Assembly (NCBI GenBank): GCA_037176885.1
Contig: JAWWNJ010000032.1
Span: forward strand, 1-64,000
DNA length: 64,000 bases
Direction: 5' to 3'
Source: Favolaschia claudopus
Taxonomy: Eukaryota; Basidiomycota; Agaricomycetes; Agaricales; Mycenaceae
Position 1 is the stretch's first letter; each line of letters starts with the position of its first letter. The position numbers and the translations under genes were made by a program. Below the pieces are notes generated by a model. It was not told the origin of the DNA. It made no database searches and saw only the letters and a program-made list of their open reading frames with translations. Shown piece after piece: positions 11,669 to 23,045 of this stretch.

Positions 11669-13753
11669 CCCGCCAAAGCACCGGCATCGGAAGGTATATC
11701 CAATATCTATCAGTTCCTCTGCGAGCATAACGAACGCGCCCGCTCAGGCCACGACTCCGACATCGAGGTGATCGAGACGAAGGAAGCTCCCAAGGCCCCG
11801 GTAGCGGGTCCTAGCCGCAAAGGTATTGTCCTTTCTTTTTCATTCTTTCTTTTTAGATTTCTTATTTTTGACAACAGCCGCTCCCGCTCCCAAAGCCGTC
11901 AAGGCCGGCGCGAAGGCGCCGCTCCCCGTTTCTGCGTCGGTCGCGGTCAAGGACGTGTCGGAGGCCATGCTCATTCAGAGCATCCTTCGCTCGGAGGACA
12001 TCATCCCCGTCACGACCAAGATAAGTCTCTTTTTGATTTCCTCTTGCAGCGGCTATCCTGACCCCCTTGCTTACAGCGGGATTGCGCACAGCCAGACTTT
12101 GAGCGCGCGTTCTCACCCCCGCCGCAACCGCCTGCCCGAAGAGGTCGGCTTCCTCCAGCCCAACAAGGGCGTGCTGCACCAGTTCCTCAGCATGCTCCCG
12201 GCGACAGTTCGCGAAGACCTTCCCTTCGACGAGGAGACCAATCGATTCATTATTTCGGACATCTGGATCCGCCAGATGTTAAATTTGGCGCGCCCGCAGG
12301 TAAGCCCTCTCTGGCCGCCTCCCAATTTTACTCGATTCACAAGTTTCACAAGGTCGGCCCCCGGTGCACTAACTGTCTTAGCTTCGGCAGTTCCTGTGTT
12401 ATCGAGGGCACCCCCGCCATGTGCCGCGGATGCCGCCAGAAGAAGACAACCAACAGCTGCTCCTTGCTCATGAGTGGTGAGGTTCTGGGCGCGTTAGGCC
12501 CCGAGGTGCTGCGTTACGCAGATATGTCCAACGCGGGTGGGTTGATTAAATTCTCAGTTCCCGCTAGACCTCTATCTAACAATCTTTCGAATTCAAGGTT
12601 GGAAGGAGAAGATGGAGAATGCGATGGCCCTCGGCCGCGTTGCCGCCGACGCCAACACCGCCGCCATTCGTGCCAACTCGGAGTACCAGTACGGTCTCCT
12701 TCAACTTCTTCTGGTGATCCTCAAGACCCGCCGCTCTTTGACTTATGACGAATTCTTGGATCGGTTCGCCGGGGAGGACGAGGCTGAGTGCGACTTCCTC
12801 TTGGAAGTCACTCTCAAGTTGGCGATGGCTCAGTCGCTGACCGCCGAGTCCGACCTTCATCGCGGTTGGGTTTGGCACGCGGTCTCCTATGACGACCTTC
12901 GCTCCCCGCTGCCGACTCCTTTCAAGTCCGCCTGGGATTTTTATAAAGCCGTCGACAACCGCGAGCTCGACGACCACTACGGCTTTTTCCTCATCCCCGC
13001 TCTCGCCGACAAAGAGGGCAAGGCTCAATGGGTCGAAGTCAAAGTGAGTCTCATTATTTCTACTTCTTTCTATTTCTTTAATTCTTCAATACCCGCCAGG
13101 CTGACGACTGCCTCGACGTCCTTCTGGACGACAAGAAGTTGCCAGCGGGCGTGTCAGACGTGAAGTTGCGCAACCGCCTCGCCCGCGAGCTTCAGCGGTT
13201 CGAGGGTCTCACCGTCCCCGAGAAGACAGCCGACGGGCGGCCCCACCCCTTCAAAGTCCTTCGCGACACACCCGGGTTCTTGGGAAAACTCAAGAAGCTC
13301 GGCAAGGTGACCGATATTCCCGACGTCGCCGAGCCAAAGCCCGCTCCCGCCAAGAAGAAGTCTCGCAAGACCAAGAAGGCGCCGACCAGCAAGCCCACCG
13401 TCGAGTCTGACGGAGAGTACGAGCCGCCAGTCGAGGCTCCCGCTCCCAAGACGCCGACTGCAGCTTCCGAGGCCGAGGAGGAGGACGAAGACTCTGAAGA
13501 GTCGACCGACCGTGAGTCACTTTCTGTTCCTTTCTGTCATTCAATCACTTATCTCTTTTCTATAGCTGAAGACCGCTTCCCGCCGGCTCCTGCAATGTCT
13601 GCCAAGCGGGCGGGCAAGCAGCGTGCCGCGGCGCCAGTTGACAGTGCGGGGGAGGAAGAGGCGGACATGGACGCGGCCGGCGAGGATGACGACGACATGG
13701 CCCCCAGCAACTGGGGAATGGCGCCGCCTTCGTTCGATGGCACGGCGTCTTGA
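11669..13753 (+). CDS. Accessory gene A: zinc-finger-like protein, 5' end unresolved
   Basis: Several exons read in one frame: PAKAPASEGISNIY from 11669, then a module ending IRQMLNLARPQ at about 12300. Next comes a cysteine cluster, C-T-N-C, C after six, C after eight, R-G-C, C after eight (about 12360-12460). A long helical region follows, and then a lysine/alanine- and acid-rich tail ending GMAPPSFDGTAS. Introns: about 12301-12353, 12538-12599, 13044-13099 and 13512-13564. The first exon is not certain; an upstream candidate ends in DDDDCELTVD at about 11510. One expected donor near 12021 reads ATAAGT rather than GTAAGT, so this copy may be damaged there, or that segment is simply coding. 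The cysteine spacing matches genes B-D. Confidence 0.6.
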
Positions 13754-14572
13754 AGGTATGTCCCCTCCCGCTTTCTCTTGCCCATCTCGCTAACTACTTC
13801 ACAGCTTGTCGGCGGCCACTTGTCTTCGGCCGGGCGGGGAGGTAAGTCTCCCCCTTTCTTAACTCCTCCTCCCCAGTTCCTGACTATAAGTCCTTTTCCC
13901 GCCAGGAGATTGTTTCATCGCGGGGGGCCGAGCGGCCCCCAAAAATATATTATCGCTAAACGTATCGCAGGGTCCGGGTCCCTTCAACCCGATTTGCAAA
14001 GTGTTTCGTGCGCGCGGTGCAGCCTGGCAGACATTTCGTTCTGCCTGCTGCACCCTCTTCAAAATAAAAATATTCTATCCATAGTGTACAGCAGCATGTG
14101 CCGGCCAAAGAGCCGATGAACAAATAAAAGCTTTTGATACTGCGCTGCTCTTCCCCATGTGTGAATTCTTCTAAGTTCTTTCTAAGTTCCCAAGTCAAGT
14201 TCCCGCCACGAGCTCCCTTAAGTATTGAGTTAAGAGTTCAAGTTGAGGAATCTCGACCAAGTACCACGCCCGTCGGCTGAATACGACTTAGAGGGCGGGT
14301 TGAACATTGAACGTCAAGTTTTTCAACATGCCGAGCGGCATCAACGCTTATCGCCGTGCTCATCAGTTAGCGGAGATCGCCCGCGGCTTCTCATCTAGCT
14401 GCTAGCGGCTGTCCTCGGGTTCCACCGGGTGGCTCGTTCCTCATCTCTCCCGCCGGTCTCGTAAGAGTGATAACGTAGAGTAGAACTGGCCCGGCGGCCC
14501 GAGCTGCCCGCTACCGTACTTGTAGTCGATAGGGGTAGATAGCCAATCAAATCATCTTTTTCCTTCATTGTC
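13754..14572 (+). other. Intergenic between accessory genes A and B
   Basis: About 820 bases with no convincing coding frame. It contains a GC-rich dyad (GGGGGCCGAGCGGCCCCC, about 13924-13941). It also holds a short similarity, TCTTCTAAGTTCTT (14167-14180), to a stretch in the retroelement leader at about 27527-27540. A CCAAT motif and a pyrimidine-rich stretch lie within 50 bases of the start of gene B and could be its promoter. Confidence 0.4.
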
Positions 14573-15315
14573 ATGCCTCAGCCCGTAGGTGAAGTCTTAA
14601 TCGACTACCATTTCTTCCCGGTGGTCAGTCAAGACTTTGTGCGCAAGATCTATACCGTGGTAGGCTGTCCTCGACACATTTCTGCGCCAAGTCCAACCAG
14701 CCGCTAGCCAAATCTCGTCTGCACGCCTTGTAGTGACGCCGGCGAAGACTGTGAATTTCTCCACTGGGGCTCAAAGTGCACTCGGTGCCGGGAGGCGAAG
14801 GTCCCCAAATGCCTGTTCGCCGGGGTGGATTGGTTCAAATATACCTATCCGTCTTCAACCTTTCCTACGCTTTTCATCTATCGCAGCGGTAAGTCCTGCC
14901 GCTCTTCGAATTCTCATCTTTCTTATTCTATTCAGGCGGCACTTTGTACGACCTGGCATTCCTCGAACTCTGGTACCACCTGCGCCTCGGCGGCTTAAGC
15001 CCCGATATGTTTATCGGCTCGGTGGACGGTGAGCCCGCTGACTTCTTGCGTCGGCGGGAGGAATTTGCTGGCGACCTTCGGGACTGGGACATTGCTCACG
15101 ACCTAAATCACGCCGCTCACTCCAGCCGGCGGCTGTATTTCTACAACATCCTGTCTCGAGTTTTACGCGAGTGGCGTACCCAGGATCGCTCGATCCATGC
15201 CCAGTGCGATGTCGACGCAGCTATCTCGCTCCATGATATCAGGCGACGGGACTCTAACGTTCCGACCGTCGTGCCCTTGGCCCAAGGCACGCGCCGCCAG
15301 ACCTTCGAGCGGTAA
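14573..15315 (+). CDS. Accessory gene B: C3C3 zinc-finger-like protein
   Basis: Three exons (14573-14659, 14708-14888, 14936-15315) give 215 residues with consistent phases. Residues about 33-62 hold CTPC, C after six, HWGSKC, TRC, then C after seven: the spacing C-x2-C-x6-C-x8-C-x2-C-x7-C. The C-terminal part is helical with conserved-looking aromatic residues (YDLAFLELWYHLRLGG). Genes C and D have the same architecture: a short first exon, the cysteine cluster in exon 2, a helical exon 3. The cysteine pattern probably binds zinc; a nucleic-acid or protein-binding role is inference. I do not know a named family. Confidence 0.7.
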
Positions 15316-15487
15316 CCCAGGCTAGTAGCTTTTCCCCGTTAGGGTCAAATAAATCTCTTTGCCCGGTCGCAAGCCGTTATCGTGATGCCTGATTCCACCT
15401 GAGTTTTTGGTCCGGCAGCCGGTGGTACTCACCCGTCGGCTACAGGTTTTACTTATAGCGGCCGGTGCCCAGTGAGTCCTTCGAGCG

Positions 15488-16159
15488 ATGCCCGCCTTTT
15501 CTTTGGCAGCGACTTTTTACTCAGAACGCTTTAGGAGCTTCACCGGTCCCTCAGAGTACCAGCTCGTACTTCAAGCTCAGTTTGTGGGTCTTTCGTTCTT
15601 TCTCAGTGCTCTCCCGCTGACGGGTGCCTCTTCTTAGCCGGAGTCCGAATGCCAGTGCTGCCTCAAGAACTACCGCCATTGCATCTGGATTCAGTGGGGT
15701 GAAGCCTGCCTCAGCTGCATGTTCATAGGCCGCGCCGCCTTGTGCTGCTACACTAAGAAGTCCGTCTGGCAGGCCGAGAACAGCCGTCGTCGCGACACTC
15801 TCCTAGCCTCTCGGCCAGGTAAGTCTGCTTTCTATCTTTATACCGCTCAGCGGGGGTCTTAGTGAATTTTAGCTCCCTCCGCCGGACGGATCGCTCAGTT
15901 TGACTGGTACGCCCGGGCTGCCGGTGCCCGACTCGACGAGAAGAGGTACATCGACGTGCGTACTTGCACAATCCTCGCCGCCAGATCCCTGCTCGGCACC
16001 CTTGGGTTTGGCCAGCTACGCTTCTTGTACGGACTGTGGTTTGACGCGAAGGGGGCGGGCGTACGAAAGGAAATTGTAGATCTCCTCCGGGATAGGTTAG
16101 ACGCTGTAGCCCTCCAGTCCGGCGCAAGGCTCCCGCCCGTCATGTTCATCGGGCCGTAA
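15488..16159 (+). CDS. Accessory gene C: C3C3 zinc-finger-like protein
   Basis: Three exons (15488-15583, 15638-15818, 15873-16159) give 187 residues. The first exon (MPAFSLAATFYSERFRSF) is followed in exon 2 by ECQCC, C after six, QWGEAC, LSC and C after eight, the same C-x2-C-x6-C-x8-C-x2-C spacing and W-G pair seen in B and D. Exon 3 is a helical region ending LPPVMFIGP, comparable to the MFIGS segment of gene B. Intron phases (0, then 1) are identical to B and D. A TATA-like ACTTATAGCGG lies about 35 bases before the start. Tandem paralogue of B and D; function unknown. Confidence 0.7.
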
Positions 16160-16390
16160 GCGTAGTAGGAAATATATTCCCACTGTCAAACGAACTTGCA
16201 TCTTTAAAACTCTGTTTCAAGCTGCCCGATTAGGAAGGCTTCTTAGAAACCAAAGCTTCCTCGTGTTTTTGCCCAGCGGGAGCTCAGCACCTCGTTGGAT
16301 ATTCCACATGTATTGCGGATCTTCCGGGAGCGTCGGGTGCAATGAGCCCCGCTGTCGATCTCTCTGTTTTTGGGTCTCCCGCCAGGTCTC

Positions 16391-16405
16391 AGAGAGATAT
16401 TTAAG
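16391..16405 (+). promoter_or_regulatory. TATA-like promoter element of gene D
   Basis: AGAGAGATATTTAAG lies about 40 bases upstream of the gene D start and is followed at once by CTGGCGGG. The AT core followed closely by a GCGG-type word also appears before gene E and, less well, before gene C, which suggests a shared promoter architecture for the cluster. Only sequence resemblance supports this. Confidence 0.4.
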
Positions 16406-16442
16406 CTGGCGGGAAGGTCCCGTTTGCTTCAGTCGTCTACTC

Positions 16443-17071
16443 ATGTCTTTGCTGGAACATCCACTCTTCCCGAATGACCCCGTCGGCCCGCTCAGGGAGT
16501 ACTATGTACGTTCCTGAACATTTTGCCTCGGGTAATTCCTCATCATTCGGCAGCCTGGCCGGGTATGCTCTGCGTGCCTCAACGCCCGTTCTCATTGCGA
16601 GTTTACTGAGTGGGGAGCGCCGTGCACCCGCTGTTACTTGCTGAAGCACAACTGCTCGTACACCCAGACCGCTGAGCTGGCCGATGAAATTGCTGCCCGC
16701 CGGCACCGTTTCAAAGAGGGTCCCGATCGTAAGTGACGACTTCTTTCTTATCTGTTGCGCCACAACTGATTCCCCGCTCGCTTCTAGCGGCTACGAAGGA
16801 ACAGCTAGCTGCTTGGGACGTCCTTCATGAGGGGACCCTGGCGCAGTTCCCATTCTGGCAACAATACCATTCTGTAATCGTCGGGCGGAACGTCGCAGAG
16901 GCAGCCCAACGGCTGTCTTTTTACTTCGAGGCCCGCTTGGTTTTCCATCTTCTTCAGGAGGCCAAAACGGCTAATCTCCCGGCTGCGTATGTTGCTGTTA
17001 TCCGCGAGCGGTTAGACGTTCTCGCCAATAATCTTTTCCTGGATCTTCCGGCTAGGATGCGGGCAGTGTAG
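16443..17071 (+). CDS. Accessory gene D: C3C3 zinc-finger-like protein
   Basis: Three exons (16443-16505, 16554-16728, 16788-17071) give 173 residues. Exon 1 is short (MSLLEHPLFPNDPVGPLREYY). Exon 2 has VCSACLNARSHC, EWGAPC, TRC and C after six: C-x2-C-x6-C-x8-C-x2-C-x6-C. Exon 3 is helical and ends LPARMRAV. The W-G pair before the fourth cysteine is shared with B and C. Phases are 0 and 1, as in its paralogues. No frame break is present, so three paralogues remain open in a block surrounded by mobile elements, which hints at recent spread or selection. Confidence 0.72.
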
Positions 17072-17419
17072 ATACAGGCACATGTACTTTCGGATAGTTC
17101 GTTCCGATAACACACGCTCCCGCCCCATGTGAGGCCTTGGAAACATTTATTTCTTGGTAAAGATGTGCCCGCTGCCCTCAAATGACGTGCTAGGTGACCC
17201 ACCTCTCCCCCTTTCAGAAATCTCAACTGTCCCCAGTTGATCGATCAGAGGAAATTCAGGTTCCCCGGCAGCAATTTTTTTGTGCCACGGAACGATCGGG
17301 TGCGTTTGAAATAATTTTCTGCGCCACCGGCGGGTGCATCTACCATAAATGGTAATCCAAGTTCGGCCGTTGACCAAATTTCGTCCAAATTATCCTTACG
17401 GCGTTAATTACGGCCGCTC

Positions 17420-17438
17420 GAGTATAAGAAGCAGCGGG
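17420..17438 (+). promoter_or_regulatory. TATA-like promoter element of gene E
   Basis: GAGTATAAGAAGCAGCGGG lies about 55-70 bases before the start codon of gene E. It joins a TATA-like core to an AGCGGG word, the arrangement seen more loosely before genes C and D. Confidence 0.45.
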
Positions 17439-17492
17439 CGGACGGGTATACCCCCCAGCCTCGTCTACTGTCTTTACTCTGCTTCCTCCAAA

Positions 17493-18733
17493 ATGTCTCA
17501 AAACGATTACAACACCGTCAAAGCCGATTTCCTCAAGGCTATGGACGTTGCCGCTAACCTCGTCAAGTATTCGCCGCCCGAGTCTCGTAAAAACCAGCTC
17601 AAGGACGTCGCCGAGATTCTCGTAAGAGCCGCCGGCTACATTGACCAGTCTCGTTTTGTTAACATTATTCTTTCGTTCATAGGCGCGCCTTCCCCCGCTC
17701 ATGCCTTTCATTTTGGAAGACAAGAGCGCGGTTCTTCGTGAGGCAATCTTCACCTCGCGTGAATATTACCACTCCTTGTACGACCCGGATGGTAAACGGG
17801 ACGTGACCTTCCCCGCTGGGTACGATGCCCTGCGGCGGATCACCAAGGCCATTCACGAAGATCGTTCCAAGAAGGCGATCCCGCCCGTCTCCACCGTTTC
17901 TTCTTCCAAGGGGACCCGGGTCGGTTTCACTAACTTTTATTGTCGTGCTCACCACTGACTCATAATCATCCCCCGCTAGAAGAGTACTCGCGGGCGGTCT
18001 CAGGGTGAACCTGAGTCTGAGGACGAGGACGAAGGCACCGTTCGTGCCCCATCGCCCGCTCTCACCACCCTTGGTGCTGACGAGGTTCGTTCTTTCGTTT
18101 AACAGCTGGCCTGTGTAGAGCTGACGATTGACACTTCTATCATCGCCGTTGGGTGTTTGTTCACCCAGATGCTCGTTGACGATGAGCATGTCCCCGCTCC
18201 CAAGGCTCCCCCTACCGGTCCCAAGGCTAAATCAGCCATGGCGGGCAAGAAGGGTGCGCGCGCTGTAAGTTGCACGTTATTTCTGCTTTAGCTTCTGTCA
18301 TTCATTTCAATCTTTCAGCATAGCCCGGCCCCCGCTAAGAAGGGCAAAGGCAACAAGCGCGCTCGCATCGACAACGTCCCGTTCCACGAGGACTCCTTCC
18401 TCACCCACGGTGAGTTCCCCGTCCATTGTCAGTGGTTTCCCGCTGAATGTTATTACAGCAACGGCTGAGTTTTACGCTTCGGCACCCGCTTCAGGTGCTG
18501 TTGTCGACGAGGCCGCTAGCGTCGTTGAGATGGGTACCGAGTTCATGAGCAACCACCTTGCCTTGCGCAAGCGGATGTATTTTATCATGGTCGAGCTGGC
18601 GGTCATCCACGAGAACCTTCGCAGCTCTCTGGCCCGGCGCGAGCAGCTCCTCGACGAAGGAGAGAAGATCTCGGCTCGCCTTCGCGACTTCCCCGAGTCC
18701 TCCTCTGCCGGCGTCGATGCTCATGTTCCCTGA
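17493..18733 (+). CDS. Accessory gene E: unknown helical, basic-linker protein
   Basis: Six exons (17493-17621, 17683-17919, 17980-18084, 18169-18264, 18319-18409, 18459-18733) give 310 residues. The N-terminal part (MSQNDYNTVKADFLKAMDV) is helical. The middle is acidic, then lysine/alanine/proline-rich (KAKSAMAGKKGARA, PAKKGKGNKRAR), resembling a nuclear or chromatin-binding linker. The C-terminus is a long amphipathic helix, probably coiled coil (FMSNHLALRKRMYFIM onward). It lacks the cysteine cluster of A-D. The stop lies 223 bases from the convergent end of the retroelement pol gene. No family recognised. Confidence 0.65.
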
Positions 18734-18956
18734 CTCGTTCCTAAAGAGCTCCCCCAGCGGGTCCCCCTTTTCTTCAGAATCCTCGGTACTGGCTCAATCG
18801 TTTCGGACACCTCACGGCTCATCCTTCTGCTGGCCGCCACACACTCCCCGGGTGCGCAACTTGTTCGCAGCGCACTGGCGGGAGATGCAGACAATACAAT
18901 TACTCAAGGACTTCGAATCCCGTTTCAAAGTGTAACGTAGATATCGTAGCAGTAAT

Positions 18957-21900
18957 TCATTTCCGCGCAGCGGCTTTCGTGGCAGAACGAGTCTTCCGTT
19001 TGAAAGGCAGCGGCTCATCCGTGTCAGGTTCCTCTTCCTCTTCTTCTTCCTCGGGCAAGGCCTCCTGCAGAGCCGGCTCTTCGTCAGCCGTCCCGCTGGG
19101 GGTTAACCTCACATTCCCGAATTGGAAGTCATCTCCAGAATAACCGTCTTCCTCCTGGACCATCTTTTCTAGCGTCTCTGCCGAGAGGTCGATTAAGTCG
19201 TGAATGTCAGCGGGCAGCTTGATAGAGCGCCGCTGCTCGAAGGGGACCACTCTGAACTGAGCAATCTTCGATTGAAAGACAGAGCTGTCCATCTCCGCTA
19301 CGATATAACTTCCACCTTTCGTACGCCGGATGATAATTACTGGTCCCAGGTATCTGGCGGCCATCTTCGTATTCAGCGATTTCTCAACGGTCGTATTCCT
19401 GATGAGCACCAAGTCTCCCGGCTCGAAATGGTAATCTTCGATAGTATGTTTATGTGCTATCTCGTACCGGCGCAGATTCGCTCGTTTCTCGTCGGTGACC
19501 CGTTCCCTCATCTGTTCGACGTGAGTGGCGTGCTTAGCCAAAGCCTGGGCTCGATAGCCGATTAACTCAGCGGTCGTTAGAGTCCTGCCGGGCAGATGCA
19601 CTAGCCAAGTCGCTTCTTCTATATCCAGCGGGAGGATTGGATGTGCGCCCGTTACCATAAAGTAGGGTGAACAACCCGTTCCTCGTCGAATAGTGACCCG
19701 GTCAGCCCACAACATCTGCGGGAAGAACCAGTACCACTTGCTGGGATTCCCGCCAGTGGCTTTCCATAAGGATTGCCTCATCGAGAAGTGCCCATTTTCG
19801 ACTTTCCTGTTGGCTTGAGAATTATACGGCGAAACTCTGATATTTCTTATGCCGTACTTAGACTCAAGGTAGGCTACGGCCGCTAGGAAGGCCGGCGCAT
19901 TATCCGTCACCAGTTCCTCCGGGCAACCCCACCTACAAATCACATCTTCAAGTAAGAACAAGGCCAGCGTTCTGGCATTCTCGTTCTTTATCGGCCGCGC
20001 TTCTATGTAGCTGCTGAGAGAGCAGCGGGCGTCGACAATTTTATTGAAGCCGTTGGAAGGAGTACCAACGACCATCACATCGACGTGTACCACCTGGAAG
20101 AGCGAAGGGGTATGGGTGACAACGGGCGGGATCTTTAATAAAGTCCTTTGCCTCAATTGACACAATTCGCAAGTCTTAATGTACCAGGTGACATCCCGCT
20201 CCATCTCAGGCCACCAGAAACGCATTTCTATCAAGGATTTGGTAGCAAAGACGCCGCGATGAGCTAGGCTATCATGAGCCGCTCGCATCATATACATTCG
20301 GTGTTCTTTGTCTACCACCAACTGATGTGCGCTCCCCGTTGTGGATTTATGATAGAGTTTTCCATCTGCATCCTCGAAGAAGCCGGTGGCGAATCGTAGG
20401 AAAGCTTTGTATTCCTTGTCGTTCATGCCATCCGGGCGAGCCAGGGTGTTTCGTCGCCATTCCTTCATGAGGAGCAGCCGCTCGTCCGCTAGCTTCGCCG
20501 CTACAGATCGTTGGTCTTCAGGATACGGTTCCCGCTTCGTCGGGTCGTATTTCAATTCGAGGTCAGGGATCAGCGGCTCGCCTGCTGGCTTGTCGTCACC
20601 CTTTGACTGAGAGAAGACTTCGAAAACATATTCTCTACTAAGGCGGGTGTAAGCCCAGGCCTGTTCGGCGTCGTTTTCGAAGTCAGCGGCTGACCGAGCC
20701 TCATCTCCCGCCAATTCAGCTACCATATATCCACCTCGGGTGTCAATATCGTGCTTGAAATCCTCGAAATTCTTGAGAGGCGGCCAAGCACTACTTTCAG
20801 GATGAAGACCCGGCGGCTCGTTATTATCGAACTCGTCTTCTGGATGATCATACTCTGGATCCCCCGGCTGAATACGCCGGCGGGAGAGTCCATCTGGCCC
20901 GAAAGTCTTGCCCGGTACATGCTTCAGAGTGAAATGAAACATTAAGATCTCCTCGATCCAGCGGTTGATCGTAGCGTTGGGTCCCATTCCCGGGTGATCC
21001 AACATGCCTTTGAGGTACTGAGCGTCGGTCTCGACGACCAGTTTGCGGCAGCCCAACAGCCAATATTGCATGTGGTCCAGCGCCCTCTTCAAGCCAAACA
21101 ATTCCCGCTTGGGCTGAGAATACCTCGACTCTCGCTCATTCAAAGGTATGGAGCTGAAGCGGGCATAGTACCGCTTATTTAGGTCCAAAGGATCCCGCTG
21201 GTACACATGCACTCCAACTCCAAGGTACGACGTATCAACCGCCAGCACCACTTCGGTGTCCCATTCATATCTTATAGGTCTAAGCGCGGGACATTCTCGC
21301 AAAGCCTTCTTCAAAACTTTCATGCAGGCGTCTTGGGGCGGGCCCCACTCGAATATGACTTCTTTCCGGGTGAGCTTCTGAATTGGTTCAGCTTTGACCG
21401 TGTAGTCTTGGATGAACATCCTCATAACGCCCACAGTTCCCAGAAAGGCTTTCACATCGTGGAAATCCTTCAGCGGGCCCCAACGCTCAATGACGCCGAT
21501 TCTATCTTCATCCGGGCGCATGCCCTCGTATGAGCAGACATGGCCGACCACCTTAAAGGTTCCCCGGCAAATCTGCAACTTCTTCCCGCTTACAGTCGCC
21601 CCAGAATAGGCTAGCCGGGTAAGTACCCGGTTGCAGTCTACCAAGTGTAACCACACAAAGACCCTTATCAGCGGGTTCTCAGGGATGGTCTCGTACGTCC
21701 CGTCAGGCTTTTCGTATCGAGTGAAGCCGCCGGCGACAGGCACGTCATCTATATACGGCCGGGTAACCGCAGGAATTTCGTCTCCCAGGATGTAGGTTAC
21801 GTCTTCGTGGAAGATCGGCACAGAGTTGGTCCAACCCTGCGGCAATCTTACCAATCGAAGCGCCCCAAACGGAGTTTGGAAGGTCGTGTAATCTCGAGAT

Positions 21901-23045
21901 TCCGGGTCAATCAGCCGGTGGTTGTACCCAGAATAAAGATCAAACGTGGACCCACAAGCCCTTCCTGCGAAATGTTCGGCTAGATCCGCGGCGCCGGGAG
22001 GCACCCCAGAGTGCGCAATGGTTACCGCGTTCAGCGGCTCCAACGAATGCACTAACCGAATTGACTTCTTATCACTCTTCAGAACTCCAAAGTACTTCGT
22101 GCGGTACGAGCCGTTGGATGGTTCGTAGATATTGGCGTCGATACTCGCCCTAAGCACCTTGCAGACTTCTTCCAGTTGTCCCGGCGGGATGGGAATATTT
22201 CTTTCCACCCAGACCTTATGGTCTGCTTTCACCGGGAACTTGACTGGCGGGAAGAAATCCGTCCTGAAAGTTCCTCGTTCACTGTCATCCCATGCTACTG
22301 TATTTTCGTGTATAGATAACATGTGATGAACCAGCTTCATCTCTTCATCATTCAGGAACCCATCATTATGCAGTTCGTCCACTACCGCTTTCCTTTCCGC
22401 TGTGTACCTCCCTACGGGAACGAACTCTGGCGGGTGAGGGTCTAGCGGGACGAGATTCTGCAGCGGATCCCCAATGATATTTCTTTCTATCCTGAACTCG
22501 GGAGGGAGCGGCTCGAGGACCGGCTTTACTTTCAGCGCTACCGGCTTATATTTCTTCGAGAACACCTCCTTCACCTCGACTTCAGGCGGGTGATCCTCGG
22601 GAACGATTTCCTCCATCAACACCACTTTCGTTTCGTTGTGTTCGAACCCGGGCACCACCCAGTCGGCGTAGTCACAGCACTGACAGCGCTCCCCCGCTGA
22701 ATGCCGAGACCGCTCCTGTTTGAGCGACTCAACATCGGCACCGGCTGTCATGAACACAGCGGCTGGGTCCTTCAGTTTCTCTCTGACTTTATCCGTTATA
22801 TTAGCTACGATGGCTACATAGGATTCGCCGACGTTCTTTCCTTCTGTCAGCTGCTCATTATATTCCTGAAATAGCTGAGCAGCGGGTTTGTCATCAACTT
22901 CTGGCATGGCAGCCGCTAGGTAGGCCATTTTCGTCTCGGCCATCGAAAACCCCTCTTCTCCAGATTTCATCAAAGCGCAAATTCTAGGAACATTATTCTC
23001 GTCCAGTTCTATCTGAACCGCTAACTCTCCTTGATGGTTAATCAA
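18957..23045 (-). CDS. Gypsy pol: reverse transcriptase, RNase H, integrase
   Basis: A 1,362-codon open frame. The reverse transcriptase has FDLYSGYNHRLID near residue 368 and the catalytic YIDD near 431. RNase H follows (VLAVDTSYLGVG, later LVVETDAQYLKGML). The integrase zinc module has H-x4-H (HDSLAHRG) and C-x2-C (CELC), and its core has Asp in VVHVDVMVVG, Asp in VTDNAPAF and Glu in RKVENGH. A C-terminal GDLVLIRN segment and an acidic tail follow. The first codon of the open frame is TTG and overlaps the stop of the protease frame (TTGA), so translation probably depends on frameshifting or on stop-restart rather than its own ATG. All catalytic residues I can identify are present. Confidence 0.92.
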   Translation of the reverse strand: MINHQGELAVQIELDENNVPRICALMKSGEEGFSMAETKMAYLAAAMPEVDDKPAAQLFQEYNEQLTEGKNVGESYVAIVANITDKVREKLKDPAAVFMTAGADVESLKQERSRHSAGERCQCCDYADWVVPGFEHNETKVVLMEEIVPEDHPPEVEVKEVFSKKYKPVALKVKPVLEPLPPEFRIERNIIGDPLQNLVPLDPHPPEFVPVGRYTAERKAVVDELHNDGFLNDEEMKLVHHMLSIHENTVAWDDSERGTFRTDFFPPVKFPVKADHKVWVERNIPIPPGQLEEVCKVLRASIDANIYEPSNGSYRTKYFGVLKSDKKSIRLVHSLEPLNAVTIAHSGVPPGAADLAEHFAGRACGSTFDLYSGYNHRLIDPESRDYTTFQTPFGALRLVRLPQGWTNSVPIFHEDVTYILGDEIPAVTRPYIDDVPVAGGFTRYEKPDGTYETIPENPLIRVFVWLHLVDCNRVLTRLAYSGATVSGKKLQICRGTFKVVGHVCSYEGMRPDEDRIGVIERWGPLKDFHDVKAFLGTVGVMRMFIQDYTVKAEPIQKLTRKEVIFEWGPPQDACMKVLKKALRECPALRPIRYEWDTEVVLAVDTSYLGVGVHVYQRDPLDLNKRYYARFSSIPLNERESRYSQPKRELFGLKRALDHMQYWLLGCRKLVVETDAQYLKGMLDHPGMGPNATINRWIEEILMFHFTLKHVPGKTFGPDGLSRRRIQPGDPEYDHPEDEFDNNEPPGLHPESSAWPPLKNFEDFKHDIDTRGGYMVAELAGDEARSAADFENDAEQAWAYTRLSREYVFEVFSQSKGDDKPAGEPLIPDLELKYDPTKREPYPEDQRSVAAKLADERLLLMKEWRRNTLARPDGMNDKEYKAFLRFATGFFEDADGKLYHKSTTGSAHQLVVDKEHRMYMMRAAHDSLAHRGVFATKSLIEMRFWWPEMERDVTWYIKTCELCQLRQRTLLKIPPVVTHTPSLFQVVHVDVMVVGTPSNGFNKIVDARCSLSSYIEARPIKNENARTLALFLLEDVICRWGCPEELVTDNAPAFLAAVAYLESKYGIRNIRVSPYNSQANRKVENGHFSMRQSLWKATGGNPSKWYWFFPQMLWADRVTIRRGTGCSPYFMVTGAHPILPLDIEEATWLVHLPGRTLTTAELIGYRAQALAKHATHVEQMRERVTDEKRANLRRYEIAHKHTIEDYHFEPGDLVLIRNTTVEKSLNTKMAARYLGPVIIIRRTKGGSYIVAEMDSSVFQSKIAQFRVVPFEQRRSIKLPADIHDLIDLSAETLEKMVQEEDGYSGDDFQFGNVRLTPSGTADEEPALQEALPEEEEEEEEPDTDEPLPFKRKTRSATKAAARK

